A stretch of 64,000 nt of DNA from Aulostomus chinensis (GCA_037954235.1 JBBMOA010000020.1:20838677-20902676), one strand, 5' to 3'. Positions 1 to 13,791 are shown, counted from the first letter of the stretch. Notes: a model not told the origin generated them from the sequence alone. A program made the numbers and translations.

Positions 1-3000
1 CAGTTAAGTATGCGCTGGGGATGCCAGCTCGCCTGACACACCCAGGTTTAAGACCCGTGGGTGAGCTGTGTGAAGGACCCTGGCGTTAGGTCGACCCTGT
101 GTGAGACGCTCCAGAGATGGGTTAAGCGCTAATGTACGAGGCATTCGTGAGGGAGCCATGCATGCGTGAAGCGCTCCCAAAGGGGGGGTAGTGTGATCGA
201 GAACTGTCACTACAGCTGAATATGCCATGGCAATGAGCCTGGCTCTTTGTTGCTGAGGTCAGTGAGCGTGCTCGGTACCTCGTGGATCTGGGTTCCCAGC
301 TACCTTCGCTTGGTTGCATGCGAAATTAATGTCTTTCCTTTCCCGTACGGTAATTGAACGCAAAGGATTGCACAGGAATGTGCTAAACTATGATGGCAGT
401 TGTATTGTACTATTGTCCTCGTTAGCATGTTAGCAGGCGGATGCACGGTTGTGCCTTATTACTGCCTCACAGAGCTGCAAGCATGCCTGTGGTCTCTGGT
501 TTGAAACTTTCTTGCCTGCAGTGTAATGTACCAGACAAATTTTGACATAAAGTGCTTGAGTGGTATTCATCCTTTCCTGTTCAAATAAGCTCCGTTTCAC
601 CAAACTTTTTTTTTCTTCTTGTGCCTGCCTGGTTTGGAGAATACTTTCCTTTCATTGATGAAAAGATATACGGCATTCAGAGATGGAATTACTTTCCAAA
701 TGGCCTGTGACTCACCATCTCTATTCCCAGTGCTCTCTCCTGCTCGCCCTCCCTCGCCCCCCCTCCCCACCTTCACTTGTCCTTGTGAATGTTCTATCTA
801 TTGTAACTGTATACAGCACTTAGCACTTCAGACGGCAGACAAACTAGCTCAAGGACAGCCTCCCACTCTTGTGATGTTCATAAATAGACTATTTGTCCAG
901 GCTTACCAATCACCTTACCCACCAAGCCTGTGTGGGTGCTTGTGGACATTGTATAGCTCGCACAAAAATAGCTCCCTACCACTGCTGTGTGAAGGCGGAT
1001 TCGGGCCTGCAGTGAGAAAGTCTACTTTGCACAGAGAAAAACACTGTTGTACATTTCATGATCATTGCTAATGACTCACAGTCTATCCCTTTTTTTCCCC
1101 TTTTTTTTCAAGTGTGATTTTCTTGTGCAATCTGTAGCACTCTATAACAGGTGGTGTCACCTCCGCAGACTTTCCCAGAATGCAACACTCTCACCGACTG
1201 TGCACGACCTGACCGTCAGCACATTCCTGGAGAGCTGGGTCCCCAGAAGCAACAATTCCTCCTTCTTCTCTCCCTTCCTTCCTGCCGCCCTCGTGTCCTC
1301 TGTGTTACTTCTGCGGATTGCATCACTCGTCTGCCTCATGGCCCCCACTGCTCGGACCCTTTAATCACATAGGGCACACATGTACACACACACACACGCA
1401 AAGTAAATGTGTGCGCTCCACAGGCACACACCCATTGTGGGCAGAGGGCACTCTCGTCAGTCCTCATACTGGTTTTGTGGCTTCATCTGGAATGTTATGG
1501 TTGGTTTGAGTGGAGGATTCTGGAGGCTTTCCAACTGCCCTCCAAAGACTCTGCTTCTCTCTTTCCCGCTCCATCTCTTTATTCCTTCTCTCCAGCCCCA
1601 CCCCCCTGCCATGCTTTATCCGCTCGCCCTCAAGGTCAGAAATATCCTGTGGTTTAGGTTTGATCCCCTTGGATATGCCTTTCGCACTCTCTCTGTCTCG
1701 CTTGTGTTCACTGAGGCACACACTAACACTCACTGTAACTGGACTAGTGTAAGCATTCCCCCACAGGAACACATGCTGGGATCAGCATAGGTGGGTCTGT
1801 GTGCCTTGCTGTTGCACAAACACGGCCTCTTTCCCACTCGAGGTCAACAGGCTATCCGAACACACTCAACAAGCAAAATAAGGACATAGTTCATTACGGG
1901 GAGGGTGTAATCACTGAAGACGTCCATCTTTCATCTGGCGCTAGAGTGACAGCAAGCAAAATAGCCCTCTTCCTGAGGAGTCACAGTGTGTGCACTCTAA
2001 TGATGACGGGACCTCAGCCAGGTCAGCCACGTTCCTCCGGGTTTACCTATTCTCTGAGTTGGGTAACGTGGCAGAGGTCCAGCGCTTGTGTAATAACAGC
2101 GGCCGATGCTGGCTGAAAGTGTGCCAGCGCAAGAAGTTATTCTTTCATATCCACAAGTTAATGGAGGAAAACAAAGTCTTGCCCAATTAAAACCCTGGTC
2201 TGACTGCGAGTCCCTCAAGTGTGAGTATCAGTCACGGTCATGCCGGGGCTGTTAACGGCAAACCTGCTTTACGTCAAATATTCACATGGAAAAAAAACCC
2301 CACATTACGAGTTACGACTCCACGGCTATAGTACCTCATATTTTCATATAAACAGACATTTCACTCAAGCCCTTGACAAATGAGTGAAACACATAACTGA
2401 GCAGATGTCTCATGATATTCAGAACAATTTCTCCTGTTTTACAGCTGAAATAGTAAAGAGTAGACTGCAGCTGGGATGGCTACTCCCAGTTAGCCCTCTG
2501 CTTACTGGAATGTTGGATAGATAAGTCCAGTTTTGTGGCACTTTTAGACATCCCGTATTTTAAAAGAACAAAAGAAACAAATTCCAATCAGAAACGAGTC
2601 ATTTCAGTGTCTTATGATGCTCTGCGCTATTTATTTACCGATTCTATGGATGAAGCAGTACCAACTAAGTCGACCTCAGCTCGGACAACTACGTCCCGTT
2701 TGCTCTCTGTACTCAAACTTGAAAGCGGGTTCATATTTTTAAAAAACTGTACAGTTCTCGTAACGTGGCAAATGTCATCACGTCAAACGGATCAAATAGT
2801 GGCAGTGACATGATTTGTTTCGTGGGAGTTTGGCAACGCTCTGAAGAATTCATTCAGCGTTTTTTTTTTTGTTTTTTTTTTAACGTTCCACGCTATAGCT
2901 GTAACGTCTGCAGCAAGAACTCTGTTATGGCTGGATTGTGATCTCCATGGGTCTCTGGGTGTTAAATTGGAAGTTCCCCAAGCTGTAACAACAAAATCCA

Positions 3001-5354
3001 AACACATGACATCCACTCCACATACAGTCAATTTTTATTTTTGACTTATTAAAACGGCATGTGCCTGACACTGACACAGAGAGCCAAATACTGGCCTTGG
3101 TTGGTTTAACATAAATAATAATTTTCGGAACCACTCACGATTGCCCTGTTTTTCAAAGAAAGGCTAATTTTTAGGAATGTTTTAATATCCCGACCCAGCA
3201 AGGTACACACCTCAGATATCCTGCAGGTCTATTGACAAAGACCACCATAGGGCTGTTTTGGTTCAACACTTTAGTAAGGAAGACTCTCCCAGTAAAATAA
3301 ACCACACACAGCTCCCCAGAAACGCTGCACTCCGCTGCTTGGTCCAAGCTTGTTGACACAATGGCTCAAGACAGATTGTTTTTCATATACACAAACGGCT
3401 GTCAAATATACAGTGTCAAATTAACTAGGGGGTTGCCTCCCAAAGGTCTGCGTTCTCTATACTGCATTTGTCCATTTTCTTTGGACGGTCTCCCAGACGT
3501 GTAAGAGACCACAGACATGAAAACACCTATGAGAAATGAAGCCCAACCATACAGCCATCTGGTGTGACCCATGTAATATAGCCGTCTGAGGATATACAGT
3601 GAGTCTTTACACCATCCTGTTTTAAATTCGTCTCATTTGATTTCTGCAGCCACCCTTACTTGCCTCAAAAAAGGGCCTGATGGAATAAAACGCTATCTAT
3701 ATCGCAGTTTCAGTATCTGAGCCTCGAGGCAAGTTCTTTAGTTCTGACCGTTTCCCTTTTGTGCTGTAGTGGATCACCACAAAACCCTGATAATCCCAAG
3801 AAATACAGCTTTCCTATAAGAGCCACCATTTTCTTTTCTCTGTGTGTGTGAAACCTACTCTCCCCTCAACATCCTTTTGAATATGTCCAAAAATGGAGAG
3901 GACGGAGGAAAGGCAGCTCAGGGGGAGGATCTGACAGGCTGCTCTCGCGTTGAGACCCATGACTGACACATTTACGGAGGAACAAGACAAGTTTGTGAGT
4001 GTGTGAGTGAAAATATCGCAGAGAGGGAGAGGGCAGATAGAAATTATACCTCTCTCCCTGTCTGTCTCTCACATAGACATTTTAGGAGATAGCGTCTCTG
4101 TCTGTCAGCTGAGTGAGGTCACGAGACCGAAGCTACAGCTCACTAATTTCATTCCATCCTGGCTGGCTAGGAATGCTGCAGAGGCACAGCCATCCCAGCA
4201 GGACAGAAATCTCTTTATACCCCAACTGTAAACCCAGCTAGAGACATTGATGTGTCACTTTTTCTGTAATGAGCCCTCATTTGATCTACTGCCATCAAAA
4301 TGGCCATCCGTCTGATACAACTGTCACTGTTTATCCATATTATGAAGATAAGAGGGCCATCTTCTGTGGTTTGGCGGTGTCAGATGAGTGGAGTGTGGAG
4401 GAGATTGTCAGAGAAGAGGAGAATGATTCATTGTGTTGCTCTGTAATTGAATGATCCAGTTTTCATCGTAGGCTTGATGATGAGATCATCTCCCACCATT
4501 AGACCTGCAGGTCCTGGAGTTGGACTGCAAGACAGTAGCACTGAGCACACATTTAAAGGACCATACTCGTGGTTTTGAACGTTTTCACCGACCATGATTG
4601 CGTCCAACATGGTACTTAGTGTGCTAAAATAGTACCTGAGTTGTTTTTTTTTTTTTTATAATACAATACACATGACAAAATATAATGTAAGAGATCATGT
4701 TGGACAGCTTAGAAACTAATGAGAGACCCGTGGTGAATGAATAAGCCAAAGTGGAGGGATACGGTGCAGAGCTCTGAGGTTTGGATTGCGTGTGTGTATG
4801 TGATTTATGCCAAAAGTACACTCGACACATACACAGAGCGTAGTATCGGGTTTTCATCTGTAAAGTCTGCAGAGAGAGCAAAGAATAATATCAGATAAAC
4901 AGAGAAGCATTGGAATGAAATATGAGTATAAATGGTGGAATTAATTGAAACGATGACACACAAATATGGTTGGAAACAAAAGGAAAGATGCAGGGAGGAA
5001 GGCAGCCATACCGCCTCTTGGGTGGGTTGATTGATTGAGGGAGGGGGGGCTCCTCACAGCTAGGTGTGTTTGATTTCTCTTCTCTGCGCCTTGGAAGTGG
5101 TCAGGTGACTCCTCTTTTTGATTGATTGCGAGTGTGCATTGAAGAGGCAGGGCTGCGTTAGCGGAGCTGAAGCTATTCCTTAATTTGATCACCGGCATTG
5201 GGCTTCTGATTCAAAAGATGTTATTTATTAGTCATTACTCTTTTCAAAAGTAATACCATTGCTTCTTCCTCCCTCATAACAATGATAAATATAGCTGTAG
5301 CCCCAGTAATAACCATGTCCACTGTCACAGCCACAGCTTCAACCGTAGCTCACC
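1..5354. other. Intergenic, no gene recognised
   Basis: No open frame here has a recognisable domain, signal peptide, or an exon flanked by good splice sites in a family I know. The longest (150 codons at 619-1071, plus) is rich in Pro, Ser and Cys and looks like chance. A short (AC)n tract lies near 1384-1398. There are poly-T/poly-A tracts near 2860-2880 and 4640-4657. A B-box-like stretch near 50 could be the end of an old tRNA-derived repeat cut by the window edge, but I cannot support that. Confidence 0.6.
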
Positions 5355-5382
5355 CAGCAGCAGCAGCAGCAGCAGCAGCAGC
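5355..5382. repeat. (CAG)n trinucleotide repeat
   Basis: About nine uninterrupted CAG units, followed by a CAG/CTG-rich flank. It is not inside a supported exon. The frame that reads it as a leucine run on the minus strand has no other protein-like features. Confidence 0.9.
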
Positions 5383-5784
5383 CAGGCACTGCAGCTGCTG
5401 TGGTCACGGCCTTTAGCTAACTGTATAAATGTACAGTGACAGATTTCCTCTCCTTTCTCGGGTGTTACCCTGATCAGCAAGTGTATGACAACGCTCAAGA
5501 ACTGTTGAACACTGGGAGGAGCCCAAGCAGCTTTGCTAGGGAACAAAAAATATTGTAAAGGAGCATGAAACAAATTGTGAAGGAGAATGAAATACTATGA
5601 GGCGTCATCACAAGATGACGCAACGCTGCTTCAGAAATAATAGTTTTCCTGTCTTTGGGGTTTTTGAGGAAATAAAAGGGGAACCTGTCGAAGCTATGAA
5701 TAAGTTGATGCCAAAATACAAACATAATCTACTATGGAGCACTCTGACACCACATACCACCACTCAGCCCTTTCCCTAAGCGCC

Positions 5785-6009
5785 AGTCAGATCTGGTTGG
5801 TTGCTGGTTCCATCCTCACTTCCCCCCAATGACCATGTCCAAGTATCCTTGAGCAAGATACTGAACCTCTGATTGCTCCTGAGGGCCCTGCGATGGACTG
5901 GTGACCCGTCCAGGGTGAACCCCACCTCTCGCCCACTGTCAGCTGGGATAGGATCCAGCCCCCCGTGACCCTTAACGGATAAGCAGTACAGAAAATGGAT
6001 GGATGGATA
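5785..6009 (+). mobile_element. SINE-like repeat with GGATGGAT tail
   Basis: The 3' half carries the block typical of an abundant teleost short repeat: a 'gatggactggtgacc' segment, a 'gggtgaacccc' segment, a 'cagctgggatagga' segment, a CCCCCC-rich segment, and a GGATGGATGGAT tail. The 5' half has a different head, with a 'ccaagtatccttgagcaag' motif, from the copy at 11322-11685. The same tail is therefore joined to two heads. The family is inferred to move by LINE-type target-primed reverse transcription. No clear target duplication was seen for this copy. Confidence 0.75.
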
Positions 6010-7547
6010 TGTATACTTGTAGTCCAAATTCCAGAGTAGGACTTGCTCCCTTATATCTCAACTCGTTCCCTTCCATCTACTAACTACTCTTCAAGGAACA
6101 CCATTAGTTACATTTTTGCCTTAAACATGTTTAGTCCAAGTAAACAAATTATGAGTGTACCACAACCACGTTAAACCAATAATGTGAACTTTGATTTCTC
6201 AGTTGGTAGTAAATGACGCGAGTAAACCCAAATATTAGTACCACAAATGCATGGCAGATGACTCAGTGTGGTTCTTTGTTACGTAAGATAAGGGAAGGTC
6301 CTTGACCTCTCTTAAGAAGAAGCCATCTGTACACTGTATGTGCCGGCAGTATAGCACAGTGTGTTCCCGGTGTTAGCGACACAGATACTCTGGAGAGCTC
6401 CACTGATTAACAATCAACACTCAAACGCTGCAGTTTTGATTCATCAGGGGAGAACTTATCTTATGTGTCGTCTGCTTCATTGCGGGATAACTCCCGCCAT
6501 GTTGGGGTAAATAAAGCATAGTTAGAGCCAATACTTGATGGATTTGATGACATTTCATAGCTGGACACGGAGCTATCATGGTGTTTGTGGAGGAGTTGCA
6601 GGCATGTTGTACGGGGTCACCTTGACTTTGTTACTGCAGTGCAAAGCAGTAGGTTAGAGGGGGCAATCTTTTTCACATTTGTCTAGCAAGCCTCACATCA
6701 GAGCCCCAAGAAGCAATTTTCTTTCTCAGCACTGCACAAAGTAAATACATAAACTGCCATCATAACCTCCCTCCCTCCCTCCTGCGTTTCCTTGTGTGCA
6801 CAAGTGCTAAGAGGCACAAAGACAGAAGAGGAACTACTAGGTACACAGGTAGATGGACAAAATGATCCAGTTTGCCTCATTAGAGAAAAAAAAAACGTTG
6901 TGTTCCCGGTGATCCTAGCAGAGCCGGGTTGTCATGGTAACCAGGCATCATTGTCGCAGACTGTTTCCGTGGGGGTCTCTCTTCTGTCTGTCTCTCCACA
7001 TTTGCTCTTCATCAGGGACAATCAGATCAGTGATATTCTACACCACGAGGCAATGAGTCATACCCATCGCTTCTTTGCATCTGGAACAAAAAGGGGCCGT
7101 CAACAAAAAAAGAAAAAAGCACAAGTTTTACACGAGACAGCAAAAGAAGACTTACCTTGATACACTACACGTGACAAATGTGTGCAGCGCCGATTGCCGA
7201 GTGGATGTCAATGTGTCACACTGTCTTTGCGATCTGGGCTGTTTTCCCCTCATTATGTATCAGGTAGATTATGTGCTTTAATCGCCCTTTAGTCCCACAG
7301 ATCGGCTGATGTGCTCAGTGTGTTTCCTGCTTATCTAGGCCACCAGATGTCAAAATCTAGGGCCTTATGGAAAGCCAGAACCGCATCTTCCACACCAGGC
7401 AGGGAAGAAATGAATGACGGGGAGGAGAAAGCCAAACTTTGTACGGAGGAGAGAATCTGCTGAGAGTTCGCGAGGGAGCCACGTGTTTGCCAAAGCTACA
7501 CCAGGTGATTTTCATTGGGGTTGAGAATAGGGAGTCCAGGCCAGTGC

Positions 7548-7548
<1 letters not shown>
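6010..7548. other. Intergenic, no gene recognised
   Basis: This is ordinary unique-looking sequence. The 122-codon frame at 6792-7160 (plus) has a Lys-rich end and no recognisable domain or splice context, so I treat it as chance. Confidence 0.55.

Positions 7549-7586
<38 letters not shown>
7549..7586. repeat. (AC)n microsatellite, about 19 units
   Basis: A pure AC dinucleotide run. A second (AC)n tract lies at 7703-7725, followed by a poly-T tract near 7807-7828. Confidence 0.95.
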
Positions 7587-7588
<2 letters not shown>

Positions 7589-9149
7589 CGGTGCAAGGTA
7601 GAACAAAGTAATGAGTGACCTACTGTCTCATCGTTCTCCCCCCATTGCCTACAGCTGCTTCATCAAAGCCTCTCTTCTGGCACCATCACATGCATCCCTA
7701 ATACACACACACACACACACACACAGTCATACACATGCATTTACGAACACACGCTTGTCTCTTAGCCATTTATCTTTCCTGCCAGCCTGATCTGGCCGCT
7801 TATCTCTTCAATCTTTTTTTTTTTTTTTCCTTGGGCCGACACACACTTTTGCACCGCCACCTTTATGAGGACACCCATTGACTTTGTGCATTCCGTTGTA
7901 CCTTCGTGTAACGTCCGATGTGTGGCCCCCGCAAGGCTATGGAAAGGCCAGCAGGGAAGAGGCTAATTTTGTCTGTTCTTTTCGACACCAAAATGTGAAG
8001 AATATCCACTACGAAGACATAGCAAAAGCCGGCATGTAGCCGACGTGTAGTCTCGCTGAACTCTTTGGCAAAAGGTCAGTTTTTTCAGGGCAAATACCAG
8101 ACAGCATATGATCGGGGGGAGGAGATTCGCAAACACACAGAAGGTCTCAGGATTTTCCAGAGGAAACACACGGTGAGCTACGGACCGAAAAACCCAAAGC
8201 GTGTTCTAACTTTTGAAGTCTTAGCACTTAAGCTAACCTTTGTTGGTGAATCAACAGGCGAGAAATGACTCAAATGTCCTCATGGTCTCAAATGGACGGT
8301 CCTCACAAGGATAGCTATACAAGCACACATACACATATACCAACCCTCTTCAACTGCATATGGCTTTACTGCATTCCACATATGGATCTATAGACGTAGG
8401 GTAAAAACATGTTCAAGACATTTGATGTGGATTCTGTTTAAGAAGGAACGTCTTTAATCATTACAATCCCTCAACCGCAGCCTCTTCGCTCAGTTACTCC
8501 TCCTCCTCCTCACTTATGGATCATGTGCTTTCACTGAAAGCATGTAATGGTTCGTGCCGGTGCAGCATTTTCAGTCACAATAGATGTACACTCATGCATG
8601 CATTTCTTTAAATTCTAAAGTAAATTGTCTCTAGTCTCACAAGCACTCCCATGAAAGCTGGGTTGCTGTCAGAAGTTAGACCTCTCTCTGCCTTCTGGCT
8701 TCGCTTCATGGTTGTTTGGTAAAGGGTAAACAAGTTAGCTGTGATTTTCAAGCTGCCTTTCTTTCTTCTCTGCTATTTCGAGATATTTTTTTTCCTTCCT
8801 AGCTTTAGCTGTTATTGGTCCAAAAGCAACAGCATCCTTTGCAGATTCACAGAAAATTGTGACCCAGTAGCACATAAAAGGTAGGAGACTGTTTTTTTCC
8901 ACGCAGTGCTCACAATGAATATACGATTCATTCTTTTCCCTTTTTTTTTTTTTTCAAGAGCTTTCATATCCAGCGACCTCGGGAGTCCAAATTAGTACCA
9001 ACTAACAGCGCTAGGCTGGAACTATAGGACACACCCCTTTTTACTTCATGTTATTAAATCTTATACTTTATATCTTATAAATGAATATAAAATAATCATA
9101 TTCTGCAAATTTCAGAAGCGTCACGTTTTTTCGATCGTCCGTGTTGTTG
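7587..9149. other. Intergenic, low-complexity islands only
   Basis: Besides the AC and T tracts there is a CCTCCTCCTCCT stretch near 8500 and a T-run near 8940-8955. No gene signal was seen on either strand. Confidence 0.55.
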
Positions 9150-9275
9150 TTGTTTTGGTACAAAAGGATAAAGTCAACAAAATCATGGTGGTCAACAGTC
9201 AAGGTCACTGTCACCTCACATGGATGTCATTGCTGTGGAACACCTTCATGAAACTTCTTCACATCTAGATCATAC
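9150..9275 (+). repeat. Single unit of the dispersed 'GGTGGTCAA..AAGGTCA' repeat
   Basis: It contains a 'ggtggtcaacagtcaaggtcac' stretch followed by 'tcacctcac'. This matches the core of the tandem array at 38437-38935. Such units are very common in teleost genomes as degenerate minisatellite or dispersed copies. It is non-coding. Confidence 0.6.
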
Positions 9276-11321
9276 ATTCATATTTTCATTACAGTGCCTT
9301 ATTTAGAACTGAAGTAAATATTGATAACTGAAGTGTTCTGGGTTTTTTTGGTTTTTTTTTTTAAATTCCTGACTTCCAAAGATCTTCCAATAAAACTGCG
9401 AATAAAAAAAAGGAGAATAAAAAGAAGAAGAAATATATAAAAGGTTCCGTGACCTTGACCTACAGTAGAGGGCCAGGGACTTTTGCCATGCTGCAAGTGC
9501 TCTCCTCCAAAACCATCTGTATCCGTCTTCCTGCGCATTAAATGAACAAATGAGGTGTGAAACTGGCAGTTAAAGTCACTGATTGCAAAATGTGGGGGGC
9601 TGCGCCCATAACAGAACAGCGTGTAACATGTAAAGGCAGCTATTTTGCAGCCAACTGCAAATCAAACATCAGTTAACAAGAAAGTCAGAGAGTCTTGTGT
9701 GAGTCTCAGTGGAGTCTAAAGCTCAGTGGTGCATAGCTGATGAGTTTCCTGCCGAACTGCTTCCAACCAGCCAGCAGCTCCCTGGCAAACCAGCCGGTGT
9801 ATGACTCATCACATGAAGCATGTGATCGCTCCTTCCCTTAATGCACACGTATACACACACGCGCACACACACACACACACACACATACAGTCACATTTAT
9901 GTGCCAGGGGCTTCCCCTCCCAACAGTGTGTTACATTCATTAAGAAATCCCTGACAAGCATACAGAAAAAGAGGAGCCCATTGTGTGTGAGTGTGTGTGT
10001 GCGTGCATACCCTTCATTGTGCCGCTATCTTTGAGAGTGTTTATATTAGTGGCAGCATCAGGAGATGTGTGAATGAGAGTGTGTTGGTTTTCCTCCAGGG
10101 CACCGTTTGATAAGGGATGAGTCATCTGGATGGAGACCCCGAGGAAGATTGGCAGGTTGTTGCTTCACACTGCAAAAAAAAAAAAAAAAGTGTGTGAGTG
10201 CGCATTGTGCTGTTTGTGCTTGCAGGTGTACATACGTACAAGAGCGCATTTGCGACCATATGTCATGAGTGTGTTTGTTAGCGTGCATGTGTGTCCTATG
10301 GGTAGACAACTTGCTTTGAGATGTTTATTTTTACCATCCTGTTGAGGGAGGGGAGTCTCAGTATATGCATAATCAGAGAAATGCCACAAGGAATTGTTGA
10401 CTCCATTAATCCAACACACAGGAGAGCGCTCTGCATTCCTTGTCACCCCCCACACGCGAGCTCTTATTAGTCTCCTGAAACAATATTAATGTCATAATTC
10501 AAGCGAGATGCAAGTATCTGCAATTATGTGCATATGTGATCGAAGTAATCTCATTATTTTCTTGTCTGATATGTCCGATGCCTTCAAGGGACATATAACG
10601 CAAACGTCTGCCGCAGAAGACTAAATTAAAGATATGAGAGACCAAGAGGACCGTATTGATATTCTAGTGGCTCCAAATCAGCATCATTTTTATTATTCAA
10701 GAGAGTTTTTGTGTCTGGGGAAAAATAGCTTCGATTTTTTTTTTTTTTTTTTTGACAGAATAACCTTGTTGAACGATTTATTTTCATCGTCTGGTTTTGC
10801 AATTTTCGTGCAACTGCTCCCTAAATGAAGATGCAAGTCCTAAATAAACTTAGAAAATATTCCCACGATCAGTGATGGAATGTAGCAAAGGATTCAGAGT
10901 CCCTCCAGGGAAGCCTTGCCACTCTGCATCCGTATTAGTAACCCCTCTGGGCGGCGGTTTCAGTCTTAACAAGACCAGACCTGGATTTAAACGAACCACG
11001 GCTGCATTTATGAAGTGTGTGAATTGATTTCAAAAGGTCAAACGCTCCAAGATGAAGGGACATTACAAACACATAGTAATTTTAATGGGCACTGGGACGT
11101 GTAGAATGTATAGAATCACCAATCAAGGCTGGTTGAAACAAAAAGTACTCGCTAGAGAATAGTGGGTCAAGAATGAGTCCTAAAACCTGGGTACAGCATC
11201 GTTACCTAATCATCCAGTCCCCTAGTCTCAAAGTCAAGGGGTTTTTGATTTAACGGCTGAAATGAGTAAGGTCTGTGGTTAACACAAGCTTGACGCATTT
11301 TAAAGATTTGTTCTGCGGCAT
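9276..11321. other. Intergenic with short simple repeats
   Basis: Contains (CA)n at about 9863-9885, mixed TG-rich stretches near 9985-10005 and 10190-10300, a 17-base A tract near 10173-10189, and a T tract near 10736-10753. A repeat-poor AT-rich block lies at about 10450-10570. No gene was recognised. Confidence 0.55.
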
Positions 11322-11685
11322 GGGTGACGGTGGTGCAGTGGTCAGCACCGTCGCATCACAGCAACAAGGTTCTGGGTTCGAGCCCTGGCTGCAGCACGGG
11401 ATCTTTCTGTGTTGAGTCTCCATGTTCTCCCTGTCCCTGCATGGGTTCTCTCCGGTACTCCGGCTTCCTCCCACAGTCCAAAGACATCAAGAGGGACCAG
11501 GTTAATCCAGACTCTAAATTGACCGTAGGCGTGGTTGAGACAGCCAATGGTTGTCTGTCTCGATGTGCTGGCCCTGCAATGAACTGGTGACCTGTCCAGT
11601 GTGAACCCCGCCTCTCACCTGAAGGCTGCTGGGACAGGCTCCACCCCCCCGAGAACCTTAACAGGATAAGTGGATGGATGGATGG
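11322..11685 (+). mobile_element. tRNA-headed SINE-like element, about 364 bp
   Basis: The head contains an A-box-like 'tggtgcagtggtcagca' and a B-box-like 'ggttctgggttcgagccc', as expected of a tRNA-derived Pol III promoter. A conserved body follows ('ctccggcttcctcccacag', then 'ccaaagacat'), and then a LINE-like 3' part ending in (GGAT)n. The flanks 11311-11321 and 11686-11696 match at 8 of 11 positions, consistent with a diverged target-site duplication. It shares its body with the minus-strand copy at 58816-59101 and its tail with 5785-6009. The exact family name cannot be fixed without a repeat-library search. Confidence 0.8.
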
Positions 11686-12672
11686 TTCTACAGCTTAAAA
11701 TATATCACTAAATACCAGACTCGTGATGTGCAAAGTATTTTATGAGTCTTCAAAATAGCCTACAGAAGTTGTCGGGCACATTAAACACCATCAAAACAAA
11801 AGTGTGAAGCTAGCTGTGCTGATGTTGAAGCGCAACGTTAGCGCTGTACCTCTACCGCATGCGTTTAAGCGTCAGAAATCACCAAAGTAACTCTTATTTG
11901 TTAAGATAACCAGCAGGTACGTCTCACAAACCTCTGTCTGTCATTCAGCTTGCAATGATTCCAGATCCAATGTAAAAAAATCCCACTAGCTTTTGTTGAA
12001 GGTACCTGTGGCAGCGTTAGCTTCTAAAATACATCATCCCTGCAGAACCCTAATGTGAAAAAAACAACAACCCATTTCCATTTAAGTAACATCAAAAGTG
12101 AAAGACTTTCATAGACTATGTTTACATTGTGGTTTTTAGTACTTTTACGTAAGTAACGGATGTAAATACCTCTTCCTAAAGTGCTCATAACAGAAACCAA
12201 GGCAACAAGACTAATGGCAACAACTTCATGCTTTGACTAGCAATCATTCACAATAATTTGAGGTCAACAAAAGATGCCAGTTGTGTTACGGCGAGCGCAT
12301 ATGCGTGACATCGGCTGCAGCACGCAGCCCATAATGAGTGATCGTCTGACGAATGCAGCGGTGGTTAAAGCAGTCAGAGTCTATCTCTTTACATTAAGAT
12401 GATTGATCAGCCAGGCGGGATACTTAGCAGATGATGAGGCTGTTATCTGGAAAAGACCAAAGCAAGATCATTAATCTTCCTTGGTGATGAGGATGCAGGA
12501 GTCTGTGCGTGTGCATGTGTGTGTGTATGTGCGTGTGTGTCAGGATACCCGTGTGTGTGTGTCTGTGTGTTTTTGGGGTTTTTTTTTGATAGGGGCAAGC
12601 AGAACTTGTTTGTTCACAACATGATGATGATTTATCAAAAAAGGGAAGGCAACACTTTGTCTCTTTGCGTTG

Positions 12673-12674
<2 letters not shown>
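11686..12674. other. Intergenic, no gene recognised
   Basis: Unique-looking sequence, then TG-rich stretches from about 12499 to 12572. No exon or RNA gene could be supported. Confidence 0.55.

Positions 12675-12728
<54 letters not shown>
12675..12728. repeat. (CA)n microsatellite, 27 units
   Basis: A pure CA run of 54 bp. The open frames over it on both strands read Cys-Val or His-Thr repeats and are artefacts of the dinucleotide. Confidence 0.95.
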
Positions 12729-12730
<2 letters not shown>

Positions 12731-13791
12731 AACACACTGATTTGCTCTCCCAAGGGTCACCTTGAGCTCCACAAATTGGCTTTGGTTAGTTGAGATCTCA
12801 CACTGGCAAATTATTCAGGTGCTGCATCTCTTTTAAAGACTAAACTTGACGCTCTGTCTCTCTCCAAACATGTTCTCCCTCTTTTGTTCTCCTCCTTCAG
12901 ACCCCTCCCTCCCTCCCTCCCTCCGTTTCATGCAGCAGCGCTTGTTGTTTTTGCTCCGTTTGTCTTTTAATTCCCTTTTTTTCCACTTGCCTATTTCATT
13001 CATCACATCGGTATCTCTGTTTTATTCTCACATTATCTTTTCCTTCTTTTCCCCTTCGTTCACTCCCCTTCCTCTTTCTTTGCTGATGAATGGAGTGGAA
13101 AGTTATCCCGCAGTATCACTAAATGCAGCTGCTGGGGCATTCCTTTATTCATTCATTCCAAAGGCTGTTAAATACAGTTCCGCTCTCCAACTGTTATTCT
13201 CCCTGTGTTTATGTGAATGTCAGCTTTACTTATCGCCGCACTGAATGAACTTATTTGCTTTGCTGACATCAGGAAGAGAGAAAAGTGCTTTCATTTAGGA
13301 AGAATGATATTGCTGTTTTGTCAAAGTAGCCAAAGTCATTAATTTACCAGCAGCTACATTGTCAGTGGGAACGAGAATTCATTTTTGCTCCTGACACCGG
13401 CATGCATTCATGATCAAAATTAAGGCGAGCAGGTGTGTAAAGGTAGCAACAGTCAGGTTTGTGAGTAAAAAGTGCATCAATTAAAGGTTCCTCTATGAAT
13501 GAATATTTAAGTCTAACTGGGGTGTGTGTTCCCCCAGGAGTACCGGCAGCAACATTCGAGGGGTCTCACTTGACATGTAAAAGGCACTGGCCAGTCAGAA
13601 TCAGATGAGGGCTGTGTGAGTGTATGTGTGTGTGTGTGTTTGTGTGGTGGGGTCTTCTGAAGATGTGAGTATGTCCAGTTTCTCCGGGGTCAGAATAAAA
13701 ACCCCTTTAACACCCTATACGTTGCCTTCCTTGCTTGAAATATGGAGCAAGTCACCTCAGCCCGCGCCCATAGGAGGCCAACTATCCAAAC
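12729..13791. other. Intergenic, pyrimidine-rich then unique
   Basis: Positions 12846-13090 are strongly C/T-rich on the plus strand, which makes a 132-codon open frame full of Ser, Phe, Leu and Pro. I see no domain in it and regard it as compositional. A short TG run lies near 13628-13640. Confidence 0.5.
13784..13791. repeat. Left 8-bp target-site duplication (ATCCAAAC)
   Basis: Identical to 13996-14003 on the other side of the palindromic element. An 8-bp duplication is the hallmark of hAT-superfamily insertion. Confidence 0.9.

Noticed and set aside
30..75. tRNA B-box-like word in the first 100 bases
   Set aside because: No convincing cloverleaf or A-box spacing; may be the end of a SINE cut by the window edge.
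619..1071. 150-codon plus-strand open frame near the window start
   Set aside because: Composition reflects C/T-rich DNA; no domain, no splice sites, no start context worth noting.
9293..9310. 'cagtgcctta' resembling a Tc1/mariner terminus
   Set aside because: Match stops after about nine bases and there is no inverted partner or TA duplication.
11356..11590. 88- and 63-codon frames on both strands
   Set aside because: They sit inside the SINE-like element at 11322-11685.
12424..12753. 109-codon minus frame (Cys-Val repeats)
   Set aside because: Produced by the (CA)n microsatellite.
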